A stretch of DNA of 64,000 nucleotides from Mesonia mobilis DSM 19841 (GCF_000423405.1 NZ_AUHX01000001.1:186001-250000), one strand, 5' to 3'. Positions 1 through 8,895 are shown, counted from the stretch's first letter. Program-made: numbers and translations. The notes: generated by a model from the sequence alone, not told the origin.

Positions 1-228
1 ACACAAACCTAAAATTGAAGCAATATCGGTAGCGTGACCTTTACCGGTTAACGATAAAGAACCATAAAGATCTACTTTAATGGTTTCAACTAAATCAAAT
101 GTATCTTTCTTTTTAAGTTCGGCAATCCAACGTTGTCCGGCTCTCCAAGGTCCTAATGTATGAGAGCTAGAAGGACCAACGCCAATTTTCAGCATATCGA
201 AAACACTAATACATTCAATTTTCTTCAT
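1..228 (-). CDS. sdaA: L-serine dehydratase (L-serine ammonia-lyase), 5' part only
   Basis: The ATG is at 228 on the minus strand and the gene runs off the left edge, so only the first 76 residues are visible. The segment contains [20 protein letters not shown], the serine-binding N-terminal signature of iron-sulfur L-serine ammonia-lyases, which convert serine to pyruvate and ammonia in the cytoplasm. A one-mismatch version of the TAnnTTTG promoter motif (CATATTTG, read on the minus strand) lies at 264-271, about 35 bases before the start. The gene is divergent from dnaK. Whether the enzyme is one-chain or split cannot be seen. Confidence 0.88.
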   Translation of the reverse strand, partial: MKKIECISVFDMLKIGVGPSSSHTLGPWRAGQRWIAELKKKDTFDLVETIKVDLYGSLSLTGKGHATDIASILGLC

Positions 229-412
229 AGAAGTGTGATTTTTAAAAAAGATTGAATTTTTCGCAAATATGAAGAGAAATAATGAACTAAAGATAATTTG
301 AGTTGAAATATTTCTTTAAGTTTTCAAATATTTTCAATCTGAAGGTTCATCACTAAGAAAATTCAATTTTAGCTTACAAAATGTCAATATTGTAGTATTG
401 AAATTATCGAAA

Positions 413-454
413 ATGACAACCTGTCATAAAAATTCTGCTGGCACAAAGATTGAC
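413..454 (+). promoter_or_regulatory. dnaK upstream palindrome plus sigma54-like -24/-12 element
   Basis: A perfect palindrome, ATGACA-ACC-TGTCAT, lies at 413-427. Eleven bases further on, TGGCAC (439-444), five bases and TTGAC (450-454) give a GG-N10-GA arrangement. This resembles the sigma54 consensus (GG-N10-GC) with one mismatch in the -12 dinucleotide. A start about 12 bases after the -12 would leave a leader of roughly 38 bases before the dnaK ATG at 502. No exact TAnnTTTG motif was seen in this gap. The rest of 229-501 is AT-rich with nothing else recognised. That the palindrome binds a stress regulator is inference. Confidence 0.5.
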
Positions 455-501
455 TATTTGTAATCGAATTTAAAATTTGAAAAAAAACTAAAAATATAAT
501 T

Positions 502-2418
502 ATGAGTAAAATAATTGGTATAGACTTAGGAACTACCAACTCTTGTGTTTCTGTGATGGAAGGTAATGAGCCAACTGTAGTGCCTAATGCTGAAGGTAAA
601 AGAACAACCCCTTCTGTAATTGCATTTGTAGAAGGAGGAGAAATTAAAGTTGGAGATCCTGCAAAACGTCAAGCAGTTACCAATCCAACAAAAACGATCG
701 CTTCGATCAAAAGATTTATGGGTAACAAATATTCAGAATCTTCTAAAGAAGCAAGTCGTGTTGCTTATAATGTGGTAAAAGGTGATAACGATACACCTCG
801 TGTAGATATCGATGGTCGTCTTTATACTCCACAAGAACTTTCTGCAATGATCCTTCAGAAAATGAAGAAAACGGCAGAAGACTATTTAGGTCAAGATGTA
901 ACAGAAGCTGTAATTACAGTTCCTGCATATTTTAACGATTCTCAGCGTCAAGCTACAAAAGAAGCTGGTGAGATCGCCGGTCTTAAAGTAAGAAGAATTA
1001 TCAATGAGCCAACTGCTGCAGCATTAGCTTACGGTTTAGATAAAAAAGGTCAAGATCAAAAAATTGTTGTTTTTGACTTTGGTGGTGGTACGCACGATGT
1101 TTCTATCTTAGAATTAGGAGACGGAGTATTTGAAGTATTAGCAACAGATGGTGATACGCACTTAGGAGGTGACGATGTAGATGAAGCTGTGATCGATTGG
1201 TTAGCTGAAGAATTTATCAAAGATGAAGACATCGATTTAAGAAAAGATCCAATGGCGCTTCAACGTTTAAAAGAAGCTGCTGAAAAGGCTAAGATCGAAT
1301 TATCATCTTCAACTTCAACAGAAATTAACTTACCTTACGTTACTGCAACTGCTAGCGGACCAAAACACTTGGTAAGAACACTTTCTAGATCTAAATTCGA
1401 GCAATTAATTGGAGATTTAGTAAAAAGAACCATCGCTCCTTGTGAGAAAGCTTTAAAAGCAGCTGGTTTATCAAAGAGTGATATTGATGAAATTATCTTA
1501 GTAGGTGGTTCTACTCGTATTCCTGCAGTACAAGAAGCTGTGGAAAACTTCTTCGGTAAGAAGCCAAGTAAAGGAGTAAACCCAGATGAAGTTGTATCTG
1601 TTGGTGCAGCAATCCAAGGTGGAGTTTTAACCGGTGATGTAAAAGACGTTCTTTTATTAGATGTAACGCCACTTTCTTTAGGTATCGAAACTATGGGTGG
1701 TGTAAACACTAAATTAATTGAAGCGAATACAACCATCCCAACTAAGAAATCTCAGGTTTTCTCAACCGCTGCAGATAATCAGCCATCGGTAGAAATTCAC
1801 GTATTACAAGGTGAGCGTCCAATGGCAGCAGATAACAAAACTATTGGTAGATTCCACTTAGATGGTATTCCACCGGCACAAAGAGGAACTCCTCAAATTG
1901 AAGTAACCTTCGATATTGATGCTAACGGAATTATTAAAGTAAGTGCTGAAGATAAAGCGACCGGTAAGAAACAAGATATTCGTATCGAAGCTTCTTCTGG
2001 TTTAACTGAAGAAGAAATCGAGAAAATGAAGTCTGAAGCTGAAGCAAATGCTGAAGCAGATAAAGCTGCAAAAGAAAAAGTTGAAAAACTTAACGAGGCA
2101 GATGCGATGATCTTCCAAACCGAGAAGCAATTAAAAGAGTTTGGAGATAAACTTTCTGACGATAAGAAAAAACCGGTTCAAGATGCTTTAGATGAATTGA
2201 AAAAGGCATACGAAACGAAAGAGTTAGACCAAATTACTCCAGCTTTAGAAAAGTTAAACGAAACTTGGAAATCTGTTTCTGAAGAGATGTATAAAGCTCA
2301 AGCAGAAGCGCAACAAGCAGGAGGAGCTCAAGGTGGCGCACAACAAGGAGCAACCGGAGGTCAAACTGAAGGCGAAGGCGATAACATCGACGACGTAGAT
2401 TACGAAGAAGTGAAGTAA
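502..2418 (+). CDS. dnaK: Chaperone protein DnaK (Hsp70)
   Basis: ATP-dependent chaperone that binds exposed hydrophobic stretches of client proteins with DnaJ and GrpE. The 638 residues match normal DnaK length. The N-terminal ATPase domain opens with [10 protein letters not shown] and has the GGGTHDVS phosphate loop; the His where many bacteria have Phe is what I recall from flavobacterial DnaK. VGGSTRIP lies near residue 337. A substrate-binding domain follows, then a helical lid and a Gly/Gln-rich tail ending in an acidic [15 protein letters not shown] EEVD-like motif. The gene is monocistronic: a strong terminator follows 22 bases after the stop. Control may run through the palindrome and sigma54-like element upstream. 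Confidence 0.98.
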   Translation: MSKIIGIDLGTTNSCVSVMEGNEPTVVPNAEGKRTTPSVIAFVEGGEIKVGDPAKRQAVTNPTKTIASIKRFMGNKYSESSKEASRVAYNVVKGDNDTPRVDIDGRLYTPQELSAMILQKMKKTAEDYLGQDVTEAVITVPAYFNDSQRQATKEAGEIAGLKVRRIINEPTAAALAYGLDKKGQDQKIVVFDFGGGTHDVSILELGDGVFEVLATDGDTHLGGDDVDEAVIDWLAEEFIKDEDIDLRKDPMALQRLKEAAEKAKIELSSSTSTEINLPYVTATASGPKHLVRTLSRSKFEQLIGDLVKRTIAPCEKALKAAGLSKSDIDEIILVGGSTRIPAVQEAVENFFGKKPSKGVNPDEVVSVGAAIQGGVLTGDVKDVLLLDVTPLSLGIETMGGVNTKLIEANTTIPTKKSQVFSTAADNQPSVEIHVLQGERPMAADNKTIGRFHLDGIPPAQRGTPQIEVTFDIDANGIIKVSAEDKATGKKQDIRIEASSGLTEEEIEKMKSEAEANAEADKAAKEKVEKLNEADAMIFQTEKQLKEFGDKLSDDKKKPVQDALDELKKAYETKELDQITPALEKLNETWKSVSEEMYKAQAEAQQAGGAQGGAQQGATGGQTEGEGDNIDDVDYEEVK

Positions 2419-2440
2419 TTCACCATTCCAAATAAATTCA

Positions 2441-2469
2441 AAAGCCGCTTTAAAAAAGCGGCTTTTTTT
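2441..2469. terminator. Bidirectional terminator between dnaK and an aldo/keto reductase gene
   Basis: A perfect 10-base-pair stem (2441-2450 with 2456-2465, arms AAAGCCGCTT and AAGCGGCTTT) with a five-base loop is followed by a T run on the plus strand and matched by A-rich sequence on the other side. It can serve both convergent genes, whose stop codons lie at 2418 and 2474. Confidence 0.9.
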
Positions 2470-2473
2470 ATGC

Positions 2474-3325
2474 TTAAGATTTTTTAGCAAAATGTTCCAT
2501 AAAGTGATCGGGATGAGCGCCCGTTCGTTCATCATTATGCAAAGCATCGATGGTTTCAATTTCTTCAACAGTTAAATCAAAATCAAAAACATTTGCATTA
2601 TCTATAATTCGTTTTTGATGCACACTTTTTGGGATGGTTAACACACCTTTTTGTAAATCCCATCGTATAATTACTTGAGCAATACTCTTGTCGTGCTTTT
2701 CAGCAATTTTAGCGATAGTTTCATTTTCTAAAATTCTTCCGCGCATTAAAGGAGACCAAGCTTGATATTGAATATTTTCTTTTTTGCAATAGTCAATTAA
2801 TTCTTGCTGAACTAGTTTAGGATGAAATTCATTTTGCAAAACCATCGGCATGATCGATCCACTTTTTTTGATGGTTTCTAATTGGTGCTGTAAACAATTG
2901 CAAACACCAATTGCTTTTACTTTTCCGTCTTTATAAAGTTTTTCTAAAGCCTGCCAAGTTTCTTCTAAAACATCGGGAACCGGCCAATGAATTAGGTATA
3001 GATCGATATAATCTAAATTCAACTTTTGCCTAGAAACTTCAAAAGCTTTTAGTGTATTTTCATAACCTTGATCGTCGTTCCAAACTTTTGTAGTTATAAA
3101 TAATTCTTCCCGATGAATACTACTGTTTTTAATCGCTTCGCCAACGCCTTCTTCATTATCATAAAAACTTGCCGTATCTATAAGTCGATAGCCGGCGTCG
3201 AATGCGTAATTAATTGCATTTTTTACTTCTTCACCATCTTTCGATTTGTAAACGCCTAAACCTAAATAAGGCATTTTAACTCCGTTTGAAAGACTTACTT
3301 TTCCGTTAATATCTGTAATTTTCAT
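2474..3325 (-). CDS. Aldo/keto reductase (AKR5-like)
   Basis: A cytoplasmic NADPH-dependent carbonyl reductase of the aldo/keto reductase family. The 283-residue single TIM-barrel domain has the full catalytic tetrad: Asp50, Tyr55, Lys80 (in TTKVW) and His113 (in LIHWP). The C-terminal IPKSVHQKRI cofactor-binding segment is present. Length is usual for the 2,5-diketogluconate-reductase-like branch. The true substrate cannot be read from sequence. It shares its strand with the transporter upstream, 18 bases away, so the two may be cotranscribed. Confidence 0.92.
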   Translation of the reverse strand: MKITDINGKVSLSNGVKMPYLGLGVYKSKDGEEVKNAINYAFDAGYRLIDTASFYDNEEGVGEAIKNSSIHREELFITTKVWNDDQGYENTLKAFEVSRQKLNLDYIDLYLIHWPVPDVLEETWQALEKLYKDGKVKAIGVCNCLQHQLETIKKSGSIMPMVLQNEFHPKLVQQELIDYCKKENIQYQAWSPLMRGRILENETIAKIAEKHDKSIAQVIIRWDLQKGVLTIPKSVHQKRIIDNANVFDFDLTVEEIETIDALHNDERTGAHPDHFMEHFAKKS

Positions 3326-3343
3326 AGCTTTTTTCTGAATAAT

Positions 3344-4606
3344 TTAGTTGAATTGAATATAGAGATAGCCAATTCCGAAGAGAATTAGAATAAATAGGCA
3401 AACCCAACTGAATATTTGATATTTCTTTCCGGGACGATCTTTTTCTGCAATATAATTCTTTACCAATCTAAAATTGAAATATCCTAAAATGGGCGCCGAT
3501 AAAAATGAAAGTCCGCTAGCAAAATCGACCAGGTACGTAAAATTCTTATCGGTAAAATAAAGGATGGCTAACGATAGAATAGGAATAACAATTAAACCAA
3601 TTCGATATAAATTTGATTTTTTCTGAAGAGAAATTTCGGTTTCTCTCTCTTGCGGAATCATAATTTCAGAAAGTACTCTTGGGTAAGCATCGGCAACGGT
3701 AAGCGTGGTACTTAACATCGTGATCAAGGCGGCGATAGAAACTAATAAATAACTCCAATTACCTAATAAAAATTGGTATAATTCAATAAGTTGCGTTGCA
3801 AAACCAACGCTGTTTTTAGAGAAACTTTCACCGCGACCAAACATCACCAAAGCTCCTAAAAGCAAGAACAATAAACCAATAAAAGAAGCAGATAGGTAAC
3901 CGACATTAAAATCTATAAAACTATTTTTCACCGATAGTTGTTTGTTAGTATTTTTCGCTTTTTCTCGCGTCCACATCGAATGCCAAACCGAAGCATCTAA
4001 AGGTATAGGCATCCAACCCATAAAAGCGATCAAAAAAGCCATTCCTCCTAAATTCCAATAAGAAGGAGCTGGAGTTGTCAATGCATTTTCTAAAGTACCG
4101 GCATTAAAGGCAAAAAGCACTGAAATTAACGTGACCAAGGTGAGTAAAGTCACAATTATTTTCATGCTTAAATCGAGTCCGCTGTATTTTCCTATCCACA
4201 AAAGGGCAATGCAAAAGCCTAGAATAATCGCGCTCCAAATAAAGGGCGACCAACCCAGTTGAAATAGTTGCTCTGCCAATCCTGCAGTAACGATCGTGAC
4301 CGATGCTTGAATAACGAACATGGTCCCGAAAGTGATAAAAATGTAAGTGTAATACGAAAACTTACCGAGTTCTTTGTAACCACTAATTAAGTCTTTACCG
4401 GTAGAAGCGGTAAATCGGGGGCCAAATTCTAAAAACGGATATTTAGAAAGACAAGCAAGAAGTAATACCCAAATTAAGGAAAAACCAAATTCTGCGCCGG
4501 CACGAGTAGCTTGCACCAAATGAGAAACGCCAATAGCAGCACCAGCGAGTAAAAAGCCGGGACCTAGGTTTTTAAAAATACTTTTCTGAAATAATGTTTT
4601 GATCAT
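3344..4606 (-). CDS. NRAMP-related membrane transporter with altered metal-site motifs
   Basis: An integral inner-membrane protein with about eleven hydrophobic segments and the NRAMP fold pattern. The first segment, starting at GPGFLLAGAAIGVSHLVQ, aligns without gaps to NRAMP helix 1, but the metal-binding DPGN is replaced by G-V-S-H. In helix 6 the canonical MPH is MPI (GWMPIPLD). Substrate selectivity therefore probably differs from Mn/Fe NRAMPs, and transport itself is inferred from the fold. I chose the ATG at 4606: the frame is open to 4654, but the extra 16 residues do not look like family sequence and would crowd the pyrR promoter. Length from 4606 is 420 residues. Confidence 0.8.
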   Translation of the reverse strand: MIKTLFQKSIFKNLGPGFLLAGAAIGVSHLVQATRAGAEFGFSLIWVLLLACLSKYPFLEFGPRFTASTGKDLISGYKELGKFSYYTYIFITFGTMFVIQASVTIVTAGLAEQLFQLGWSPFIWSAIILGFCIALLWIGKYSGLDLSMKIIVTLLTLVTLISVLFAFNAGTLENALTTPAPSYWNLGGMAFLIAFMGWMPIPLDASVWHSMWTREKAKNTNKQLSVKNSFIDFNVGYLSASFIGLLFLLLGALVMFGRGESFSKNSVGFATQLIELYQFLLGNWSYLLVSIAALITMLSTTLTVADAYPRVLSEIMIPQERETEISLQKKSNLYRIGLIVIPILSLAILYFTDKNFTYLVDFASGLSFLSAPILGYFNFRLVKNYIAEKDRPGKKYQIFSWVCLFILILFGIGYLYIQFN

Positions 4607-4694
4607 CACGAAGTTTAGTATTTCAATTTTACAAGAATAAAATTTTTGTGCCAAGCTTTCGTGAACTTATATTCTCCAAAAACAATATTTTCTT

Positions 4695-4702
4695 TACTTT
4701 TG
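4695..4702 (+). promoter_or_regulatory. Promoter -7 element for pyrR-pyrB
   Basis: TACTTTTG matches the Bacteroidota -7 consensus TAnnTTTG exactly and ends 27 bases before the chosen pyrR ATG at 4730. No clear -33 TTG was seen at the usual spacing. Confidence 0.6.
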
Positions 4703-4729
4703 TTTTTCAGAAAAAGAACACTTCTACAG

Positions 4730-5269
4730 ATGAGCCAAAAAATTTTACTCAGTGCTAAAGAAATAGAAATTATACTTCATCGTCTGGCTTGTCAACTTAT
4801 CGAAAATCATCAGAATTTTGAAGAAACAGTACTTGTTGGTATTCAGCCGAGAGGTATATTTTTGGCAGAACGCATTCAGCAAATTCTTCAGAATGAATAT
4901 AAAATTCCTGAAGTAAAAACAGGAAGATTAGATATTACTTTTTATAGAGATGATTTTAGAAGAAGCGAGAAACCATTAGAAGCCAACAAAACTAAAATCG
5001 ATTTTTTAGTAGAAGACAAACGAGTGGTTTTTATAGACGATGTCTTATATACCGGTCGAAGTATACGTTCTGCATTAACGGCAATTCAATCTTTTGGGCG
5101 ACCTAAAGAAATTGAATTATTAACCTTGATCGATAGACGTTTTAGCAGACATTTACCTATACAACCCGATTATAACGGCAGACAGGTAGATGCAATTAAT
5201 GAAGAAAAAGTAAAGGTAAACTGGGTAGAAAACGCAGGTGAAGATTGTGTTTATCTTGTAAATAAATAA
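4730..5269 (+). CDS. pyrR: Bifunctional PyrR: pyr regulator / uracil phosphoribosyltransferase
   Basis: A type I phosphoribosyltransferase fold protein. PyrR proteins make UMP from uracil and PRPP, and in some bacteria bind pyr mRNA to cause attenuation. The PRPP-binding motif VVFIDDVLYTGRS lies at residues 99-111, and the VGIQPRG loop near residue 36 is typical. From the ATG at 4730 the protein is 179 residues, the normal family length. An earlier in-frame ATG at 4646 would place the start upstream of the promoter motif and add 28 unrelated residues. pyrB begins 8 bases after the stop. No clear anti-terminator leader is visible, so RNA-based regulation here is unproven. Confidence 0.93.
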   Translation: MSQKILLSAKEIEIILHRLACQLIENHQNFEETVLVGIQPRGIFLAERIQQILQNEYKIPEVKTGRLDITFYRDDFRRSEKPLEANKTKIDFLVEDKRVVFIDDVLYTGRSIRSALTAIQSFGRPKEIELLTLIDRRFSRHLPIQPDYNGRQVDAINEEKVKVNWVENAGEDCVYLVNK

Positions 5270-5277
5270 AAAAATCA

Positions 5278-6207
5278 ATGGGTGAATTAAGTGTCAACCA
5301 CTTACTGGGCATCAAATATATTACCAAAGAAGATGTCGATTTAATTTTTGAAACGGCAGATCATTTTAAAGAAGTGATCAATAGGCCAATTAAAAAAGTA
5401 CCATCGCTTCGGGATATTACCATTGCCAATTTATTTTTTGAAAATAGTACCAGAACTCGACTTTCTTTCGAGTTGGCAGAAAAGCGTTTAAGCGCCGATG
5501 TGGTGAACTTTTCTGCAGCATCTTCTTCCGTTAAAAAAGGAGAAACCCTTATCGATACGGTCAACAATATTTTATCGATGAAAGTCGATATGGTCGTTAT
5601 GCGCCATCCCAATCCCGGTGCGGGCGTTTTTCTTTCGCAACACGTAAATGCCAGCATTGTAAATGCCGGTGACGGAGCGCACGAACACCCAACCCAAGCT
5701 TTATTAGACTCTTATTCTATTCGTGAAAAATTAGATGAAGTAGCCGGTAAAAATGTAGTGATCGTCGGTGATATTTTACATAGCCGTGTGGCGTTGAGTA
5801 ATATCTTCGCTTTAAAATTACAAGGAGCTAACGTAAAAGTTTGCGGACCAAAAACCTTAATCCCAAAACATATTGAAAAATTAGGTGTCGAGGTAGAAAC
5901 CAATTTAAGAAAAGCCTTAGAGTGGTGCGATGTAGCCAATATGCTTCGCGTACAAAACGAACGTATGGATATTAGTTATTTCCCGACAACGCGTGAATAT
6001 GTTCAACAGTTTGGATTGAATAAAAACTTACTCGATTCTTTAGATAAAGAGATCACGATTATGCACCCTGGGCCAATTAACCGTGGAGTAGAAATAACGA
6101 GCGATGTGGCAGATTCTGATCATGCGATTATTCTCGACCAAGTGCAAAACGGAGTAGCAGTAAGAATGGCGGTAATCTATTTGTTAGCGTCAAAAATTAA
6201 GCAATAA
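5278..6207 (+). CDS. pyrB: Aspartate carbamoyltransferase catalytic subunit
   Basis: Catalyses carbamoyl phosphate plus aspartate to carbamoyl-aspartate, the committed step of pyrimidine synthesis, in the cytoplasm. The carbamoyl-phosphate motif STRTR is at residues 57-61, the mobile loop SVKKGET around 84-90, HPTQ at 137-140, and the C-terminal HPGPINRG motif is present. The 309 residues are standard for the catalytic chain. No pyrI regulatory subunit lies nearby, so the enzyme may be an unregulated trimer, with control exercised through PyrR. Three bases separate it from the next gene. Confidence 0.97.
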   Translation: MGELSVNHLLGIKYITKEDVDLIFETADHFKEVINRPIKKVPSLRDITIANLFFENSTRTRLSFELAEKRLSADVVNFSAASSSVKKGETLIDTVNNILSMKVDMVVMRHPNPGAGVFLSQHVNASIVNAGDGAHEHPTQALLDSYSIREKLDEVAGKNVVIVGDILHSRVALSNIFALKLQGANVKVCGPKTLIPKHIEKLGVEVETNLRKALEWCDVANMLRVQNERMDISYFPTTREYVQQFGLNKNLLDSLDKEITIMHPGPINRGVEITSDVADSDHAIILDQVQNGVAVRMAVIYLLASKIKQ

Positions 6208-6210
6208 GCG

Positions 6211-6558
6211 ATGAAAATTACCGAGAAAGAAAATTATATTGTTGTTGAAGACGATAAAAACGATGTACTAGGTTTTTCTAATTATTTAGAAAATCACGCT
6301 TACGACGAGATCAAAGCAAAAAATGTAGTGGTCGATATTTTAAAATATGGCGAATTATCCTTAGAAGAATTACTTTCTTTTTTGCAATTATCTAATCAGC
6401 ATCGAGCCAACAATCATTCGTTTGTCATTGTAAACGATACGATAAATATCGATCAAGTTCCTGAAGAGTTAATGGTGGTTCCTACCTTATTAGAAGCCGG
6501 AGATGTGATCCAAATGGATGAAATTCAGCGAGAACTTGGTGGTTTAGATGAATTTTAA
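6211..6558 (+). CDS. Small conserved protein, STAS/SpoIIAA-like, upstream of RNase Z
   Basis: A 115-residue soluble acidic protein starting three bases after pyrB and ending 31 bases before rnz, so probably in the same transcript. Alternating strands and helices, with a central VVVDILKYGELSLEELLSFL segment and a FVIVNDT strand, resemble anti-sigma-factor-antagonist (STAS) folds. Homologues beside RNase Z are often labelled ribonuclease Z in databases by proximity, but no metallo-beta-lactamase motif is present. I do not know its function. Confidence 0.8.
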   Translation: MKITEKENYIVVEDDKNDVLGFSNYLENHAYDEIKAKNVVVDILKYGELSLEELLSFLQLSNQHRANNHSFVIVNDTINIDQVPEELMVVPTLLEAGDVIQMDEIQRELGGLDEF

Positions 6559-6589
6559 ATATCTTCCTCTGAAATTTTAAAGCTCTTCT

Positions 6590-7498
6590 ATGGAAGTTAC
6601 TATTCTCGGTTGTTATTCGGCCACACCCAGAACCTTCAATAATCCCACTTCGCAAGTTTTAGAGATCAATAATCATCTATTTTTAATTGATTGTGGTGAA
6701 GGTACACAGGTGCAACTTCGCAGAAGAAAAATAAAATTTGCCCGCATCAAACATATTTTTATTAGCCATTTGCATGGCGACCATTTTTTCGGACTTGTTG
6801 GTCTAATTTCCACTTTCGGTTTATTAGACAGAAAAACAGAACTTCATATTTACGGTCCAAAAGGAATTAAAGAAATTATATTACTTCAGCTGAAACTTTC
6901 AAAATCTTGGACGGGTTTTCAGTTATATTTTCATGAACTCGACAAAACTACTCCGGAACTTATTTTTGAAGATGAAAAAGTAACGGTAGAAACCATTCCG
7001 TTAGAGCATCGCGTTTATGCCAATGGTTTTTTCTTCAAAGAAAAAGAAGGCGATCGAAAATTGCTCATCAATGAAGTGCAAAACTACGAAATTGATGTCG
7101 CCTATTACCGAAGCATCAAAAAAGGGAAAGATGTAACTTTAGAAGATGGAAGTATTATCGCTAATGAAAAATTAACGCTTCCGCCGGAAACTCCCCAAAG
7201 CTACGCGTTTTGTAGCGATACCGTTTACAAACCAGAAATTGCTGAACAAATTCAGGAAGTCACCGGTTTATATCACGAATCTACTTTTTTAGAACAACAT
7301 CAGCATTTGTGTGAAAAAACCAAGCATTCTACCGCCAAAGAAGCCGCTCAAATTGCCAAAGCAGCTCAAGCAAAACAATTAATTTTAGGTCATTATTCTA
7401 CGCGCTACGGCAATATAGAAGTCTTTAAAGAAGAAGCTGAAACTGTTTTTGATAATGTGATTTTAGCAGAAGACGGGAAGGTGATCTCTTTTGAATAG
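6590..7498 (+). CDS. rnz: Ribonuclease Z (tRNA 3'-processing endonuclease)
   Basis: A zinc endonuclease that removes 3' trailers from pre-tRNA. The metallo-beta-lactamase motif HLHGDH is at residues 60-65. LGCYSATPR near the N-terminus and the C-terminal LGHYSTRY segment are typical of the RNase Z/ElaC group. The 302 residues match the short bacterial form. It is the last gene of the pyrR-pyrB cluster. The following 227-base gap holds a dispersed repeat (7517-7600). Confidence 0.95.
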   Translation: MEVTILGCYSATPRTFNNPTSQVLEINNHLFLIDCGEGTQVQLRRRKIKFARIKHIFISHLHGDHFFGLVGLISTFGLLDRKTELHIYGPKGIKEIILLQLKLSKSWTGFQLYFHELDKTTPELIFEDEKVTVETIPLEHRVYANGFFFKEKEGDRKLLINEVQNYEIDVAYYRSIKKGKDVTLEDGSIIANEKLTLPPETPQSYAFCSDTVYKPEIAEQIQEVTGLYHESTFLEQHQHLCEKTKHSTAKEAAQIAKAAQAKQLILGHYSTRYGNIEVFKEEAETVFDNVILAEDGKVISFE

Positions 7499-7516
7499 TT
7501 AATAATAAAATGATGC

Positions 7517-7600
7517 GTCATCCTGAACTTGATTCAGGATTACATTCTTGTATTTAAAACTACTGAGCTTTATAAAACTTGATTTCAAGTACAAAATGAC
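7517..7600. repeat. Dispersed hairpin repeat, partly decayed copy
   Basis: The left arm at 7517-7543 reads GTCATCCTGAACTTGATTCA followed by GGAT, and contains the perfect hairpin CCTGAA-CTTGA-TTCAGG. The degraded right arm ends in AATGAC near 7598 and contains ACTTGATTTCAAGT. The arms face each other. A better preserved relative lies at 60614-60699. The element sits between rnz and pdxH, outside both genes. The remainder of the gap to 7725 shows nothing else recognisable. Confidence 0.75.
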
Positions 7601-7725
7601 TTAATAAATGTAAAAAAGCATTAAGAAAGTTCATCAAAAATTCAACTATAAAACGCTTCAATTAATATTTTGTAAACTTTCACTAAACACTTTTCCTTTA
7701 GCGGCATTTCTGTTAAATTGCAGGT

Positions 7726-8376
7726 ATGGAAAAGAATTTAGAAAATTATCGAAAATCCTACGATAAATCAGAATTAAAAGAAGAAAATCTTTTAGAAAAT
7801 CCATTAGCATTTTTTCAAAAATGGTTCAATGAAGCAGAAGAATCTCAGCTCGTCGATGAACCTAATGCAATGACGTTGAGCACGATTGGTTTAGACGGCT
7901 ACCCGAAGAGTAGAGTAGTGTTACTCAAAAAAATAAAGGAAGAGGGTTTTGTTTTTTATACCAATTACGATAGCGAGAAAGGGCAAGCTTTAGAAAAAAA
8001 TCCTAAAGTATGTTTATCATTTTTCTGGCCGGCTTTAGAACGCCAAGTGATTATTAAAGGCGAAGTAGAAAAAGTAAGTGAAGAAGAATCTACATCTTAT
8101 TTTAAATCTCGACCTGCCGGCAGCCGTTTAGGCGCGATCGTTTCTCATCAAAGTTCACCGGTACCTAATCGTGATTATTTAGAAGAAAAATTAACTGAAT
8201 TAGAAAAAGAATACCAAGATAAAGAGATTGAAAAACCTGCCTATTGGGGAGGTTATGTAGTAAAACCATTCTCTTTTGAATTTTGGCAAGGTCGTCCTAA
8301 CCGTTTGCACGACAGGTTTGTATATCAACTTTCGAATAAAAAATCTTGGGAAGAGCCGGTAAGACTAGCACCTTAA
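7726..8376 (+). CDS. pdxH: Pyridoxamine 5'-phosphate oxidase
   Basis: An FMN enzyme that oxidises pyridoxamine or pyridoxine phosphate to pyridoxal phosphate, the final step of vitamin B6 synthesis and salvage. Diagnostic segments are SRVVLLK, FYTNYDSEKG, SRPAGSRLGA and the C-terminal FEFWQGRPNRLHDR with WEEPVRLAP at the end. The 216 residues are typical. The window contains several PLP enzymes (threonine aldolase and the two capnine-type enzymes), none of them linked to it. The next gene starts 30 bases later on the same strand. Confidence 0.97.
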   Translation: MEKNLENYRKSYDKSELKEENLLENPLAFFQKWFNEAEESQLVDEPNAMTLSTIGLDGYPKSRVVLLKKIKEEGFVFYTNYDSEKGQALEKNPKVCLSFFWPALERQVIIKGEVEKVSEEESTSYFKSRPAGSRLGAIVSHQSSPVPNRDYLEEKLTELEKEYQDKEIEKPAYWGGYVVKPFSFEFWQGRPNRLHDRFVYQLSNKKSWEEPVRLAP

Positions 8377-8406
8377 ACACCCCAACAACCAACTAAAACT
8401 AATTTT

Positions 8407-8895
8407 ATGAAGAAACTCATAGTGGTAAGACACGGTAAATCTTCTTGGAAAAATCCTGACTTAGCCGATCACGATCGACCGCTAAAAAAGCGTGGTTATA
8501 ACGATGCACAATTAGTGATCAAAGCTTTTAAAACTTACTTTCGACAGCCGGTAAAAATGTTAAGTAGCTCGGCAAAACGTGCCTTAACTACAGCAGAAAT
8601 GTTTAAAGAAGGTTTAGAAGTGAGCGATGATTATTTTGAAGTGAACGCAGATCTTTACACGTTTGATGTTTCAGAATTGTTAGAAGTTATCAAAAGCCAA
8701 CCAGATGATGATGATCAACTTATGGTTTTCGGGCATAATCCTGCGATGACACAATTGGTGAATTTTCTAGGAGATGAAAACATTGATAACTTACCGACAA
8801 CCGGATTGGTGGTGATTGATTTTGACGTTGATCACTGGAAAAACATTAATAACGGAAAAACTTTAGTGACGCTTTTCCCAAAAATGTTCAAGTAA
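8407..8895 (+). CDS. SixA-type histidine phosphatase
   Basis: A 162-residue histidine-phosphatase-superfamily protein with the RHG motif at residues 8-10 (VVRHGKSSW), which provides the phospho-accepting His, and the second catalytic His in FGHNPAMT. Short proteins like this resemble SixA, which dephosphorylates phosphohistidine in signalling or phosphotransfer proteins. Its stop codon directly abuts the ppk1 ATG, implying coupled translation. A link to polyphosphate kinase, whose mechanism uses a phosphohistidine, is suggested by position only. Confidence 0.88.
   Translation: MKKLIVVRHGKSSWKNPDLADHDRPLKKRGYNDAQLVIKAFKTYFRQPVKMLSSSAKRALTTAEMFKEGLEVSDDYFEVNADLYTFDVSELLEVIKSQPDDDDQLMVFGHNPAMTQLVNFLGDENIDNLPTTGLVVIDFDVDHWKNINNGKTLVTLFPKMFK

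Noticed and set aside
1335-1736. Open frame of 133 residues antisense to dnaK.
   Set aside because: Shadow of dnaK codon usage; no promoter or protein-family resemblance.
4639-4653. TGGCACA on the minus strand before the NRAMP-like gene as a third sigma54-type promoter.
   Set aside because: The -12 position reads TTTT instead of TTG followed by G, so only half of the element is present.
4646-4729. Upstream extension of pyrR to the ATG at 4646.
   Set aside because: The added residues do not match PyrR and the frame would begin before the -7 promoter motif.
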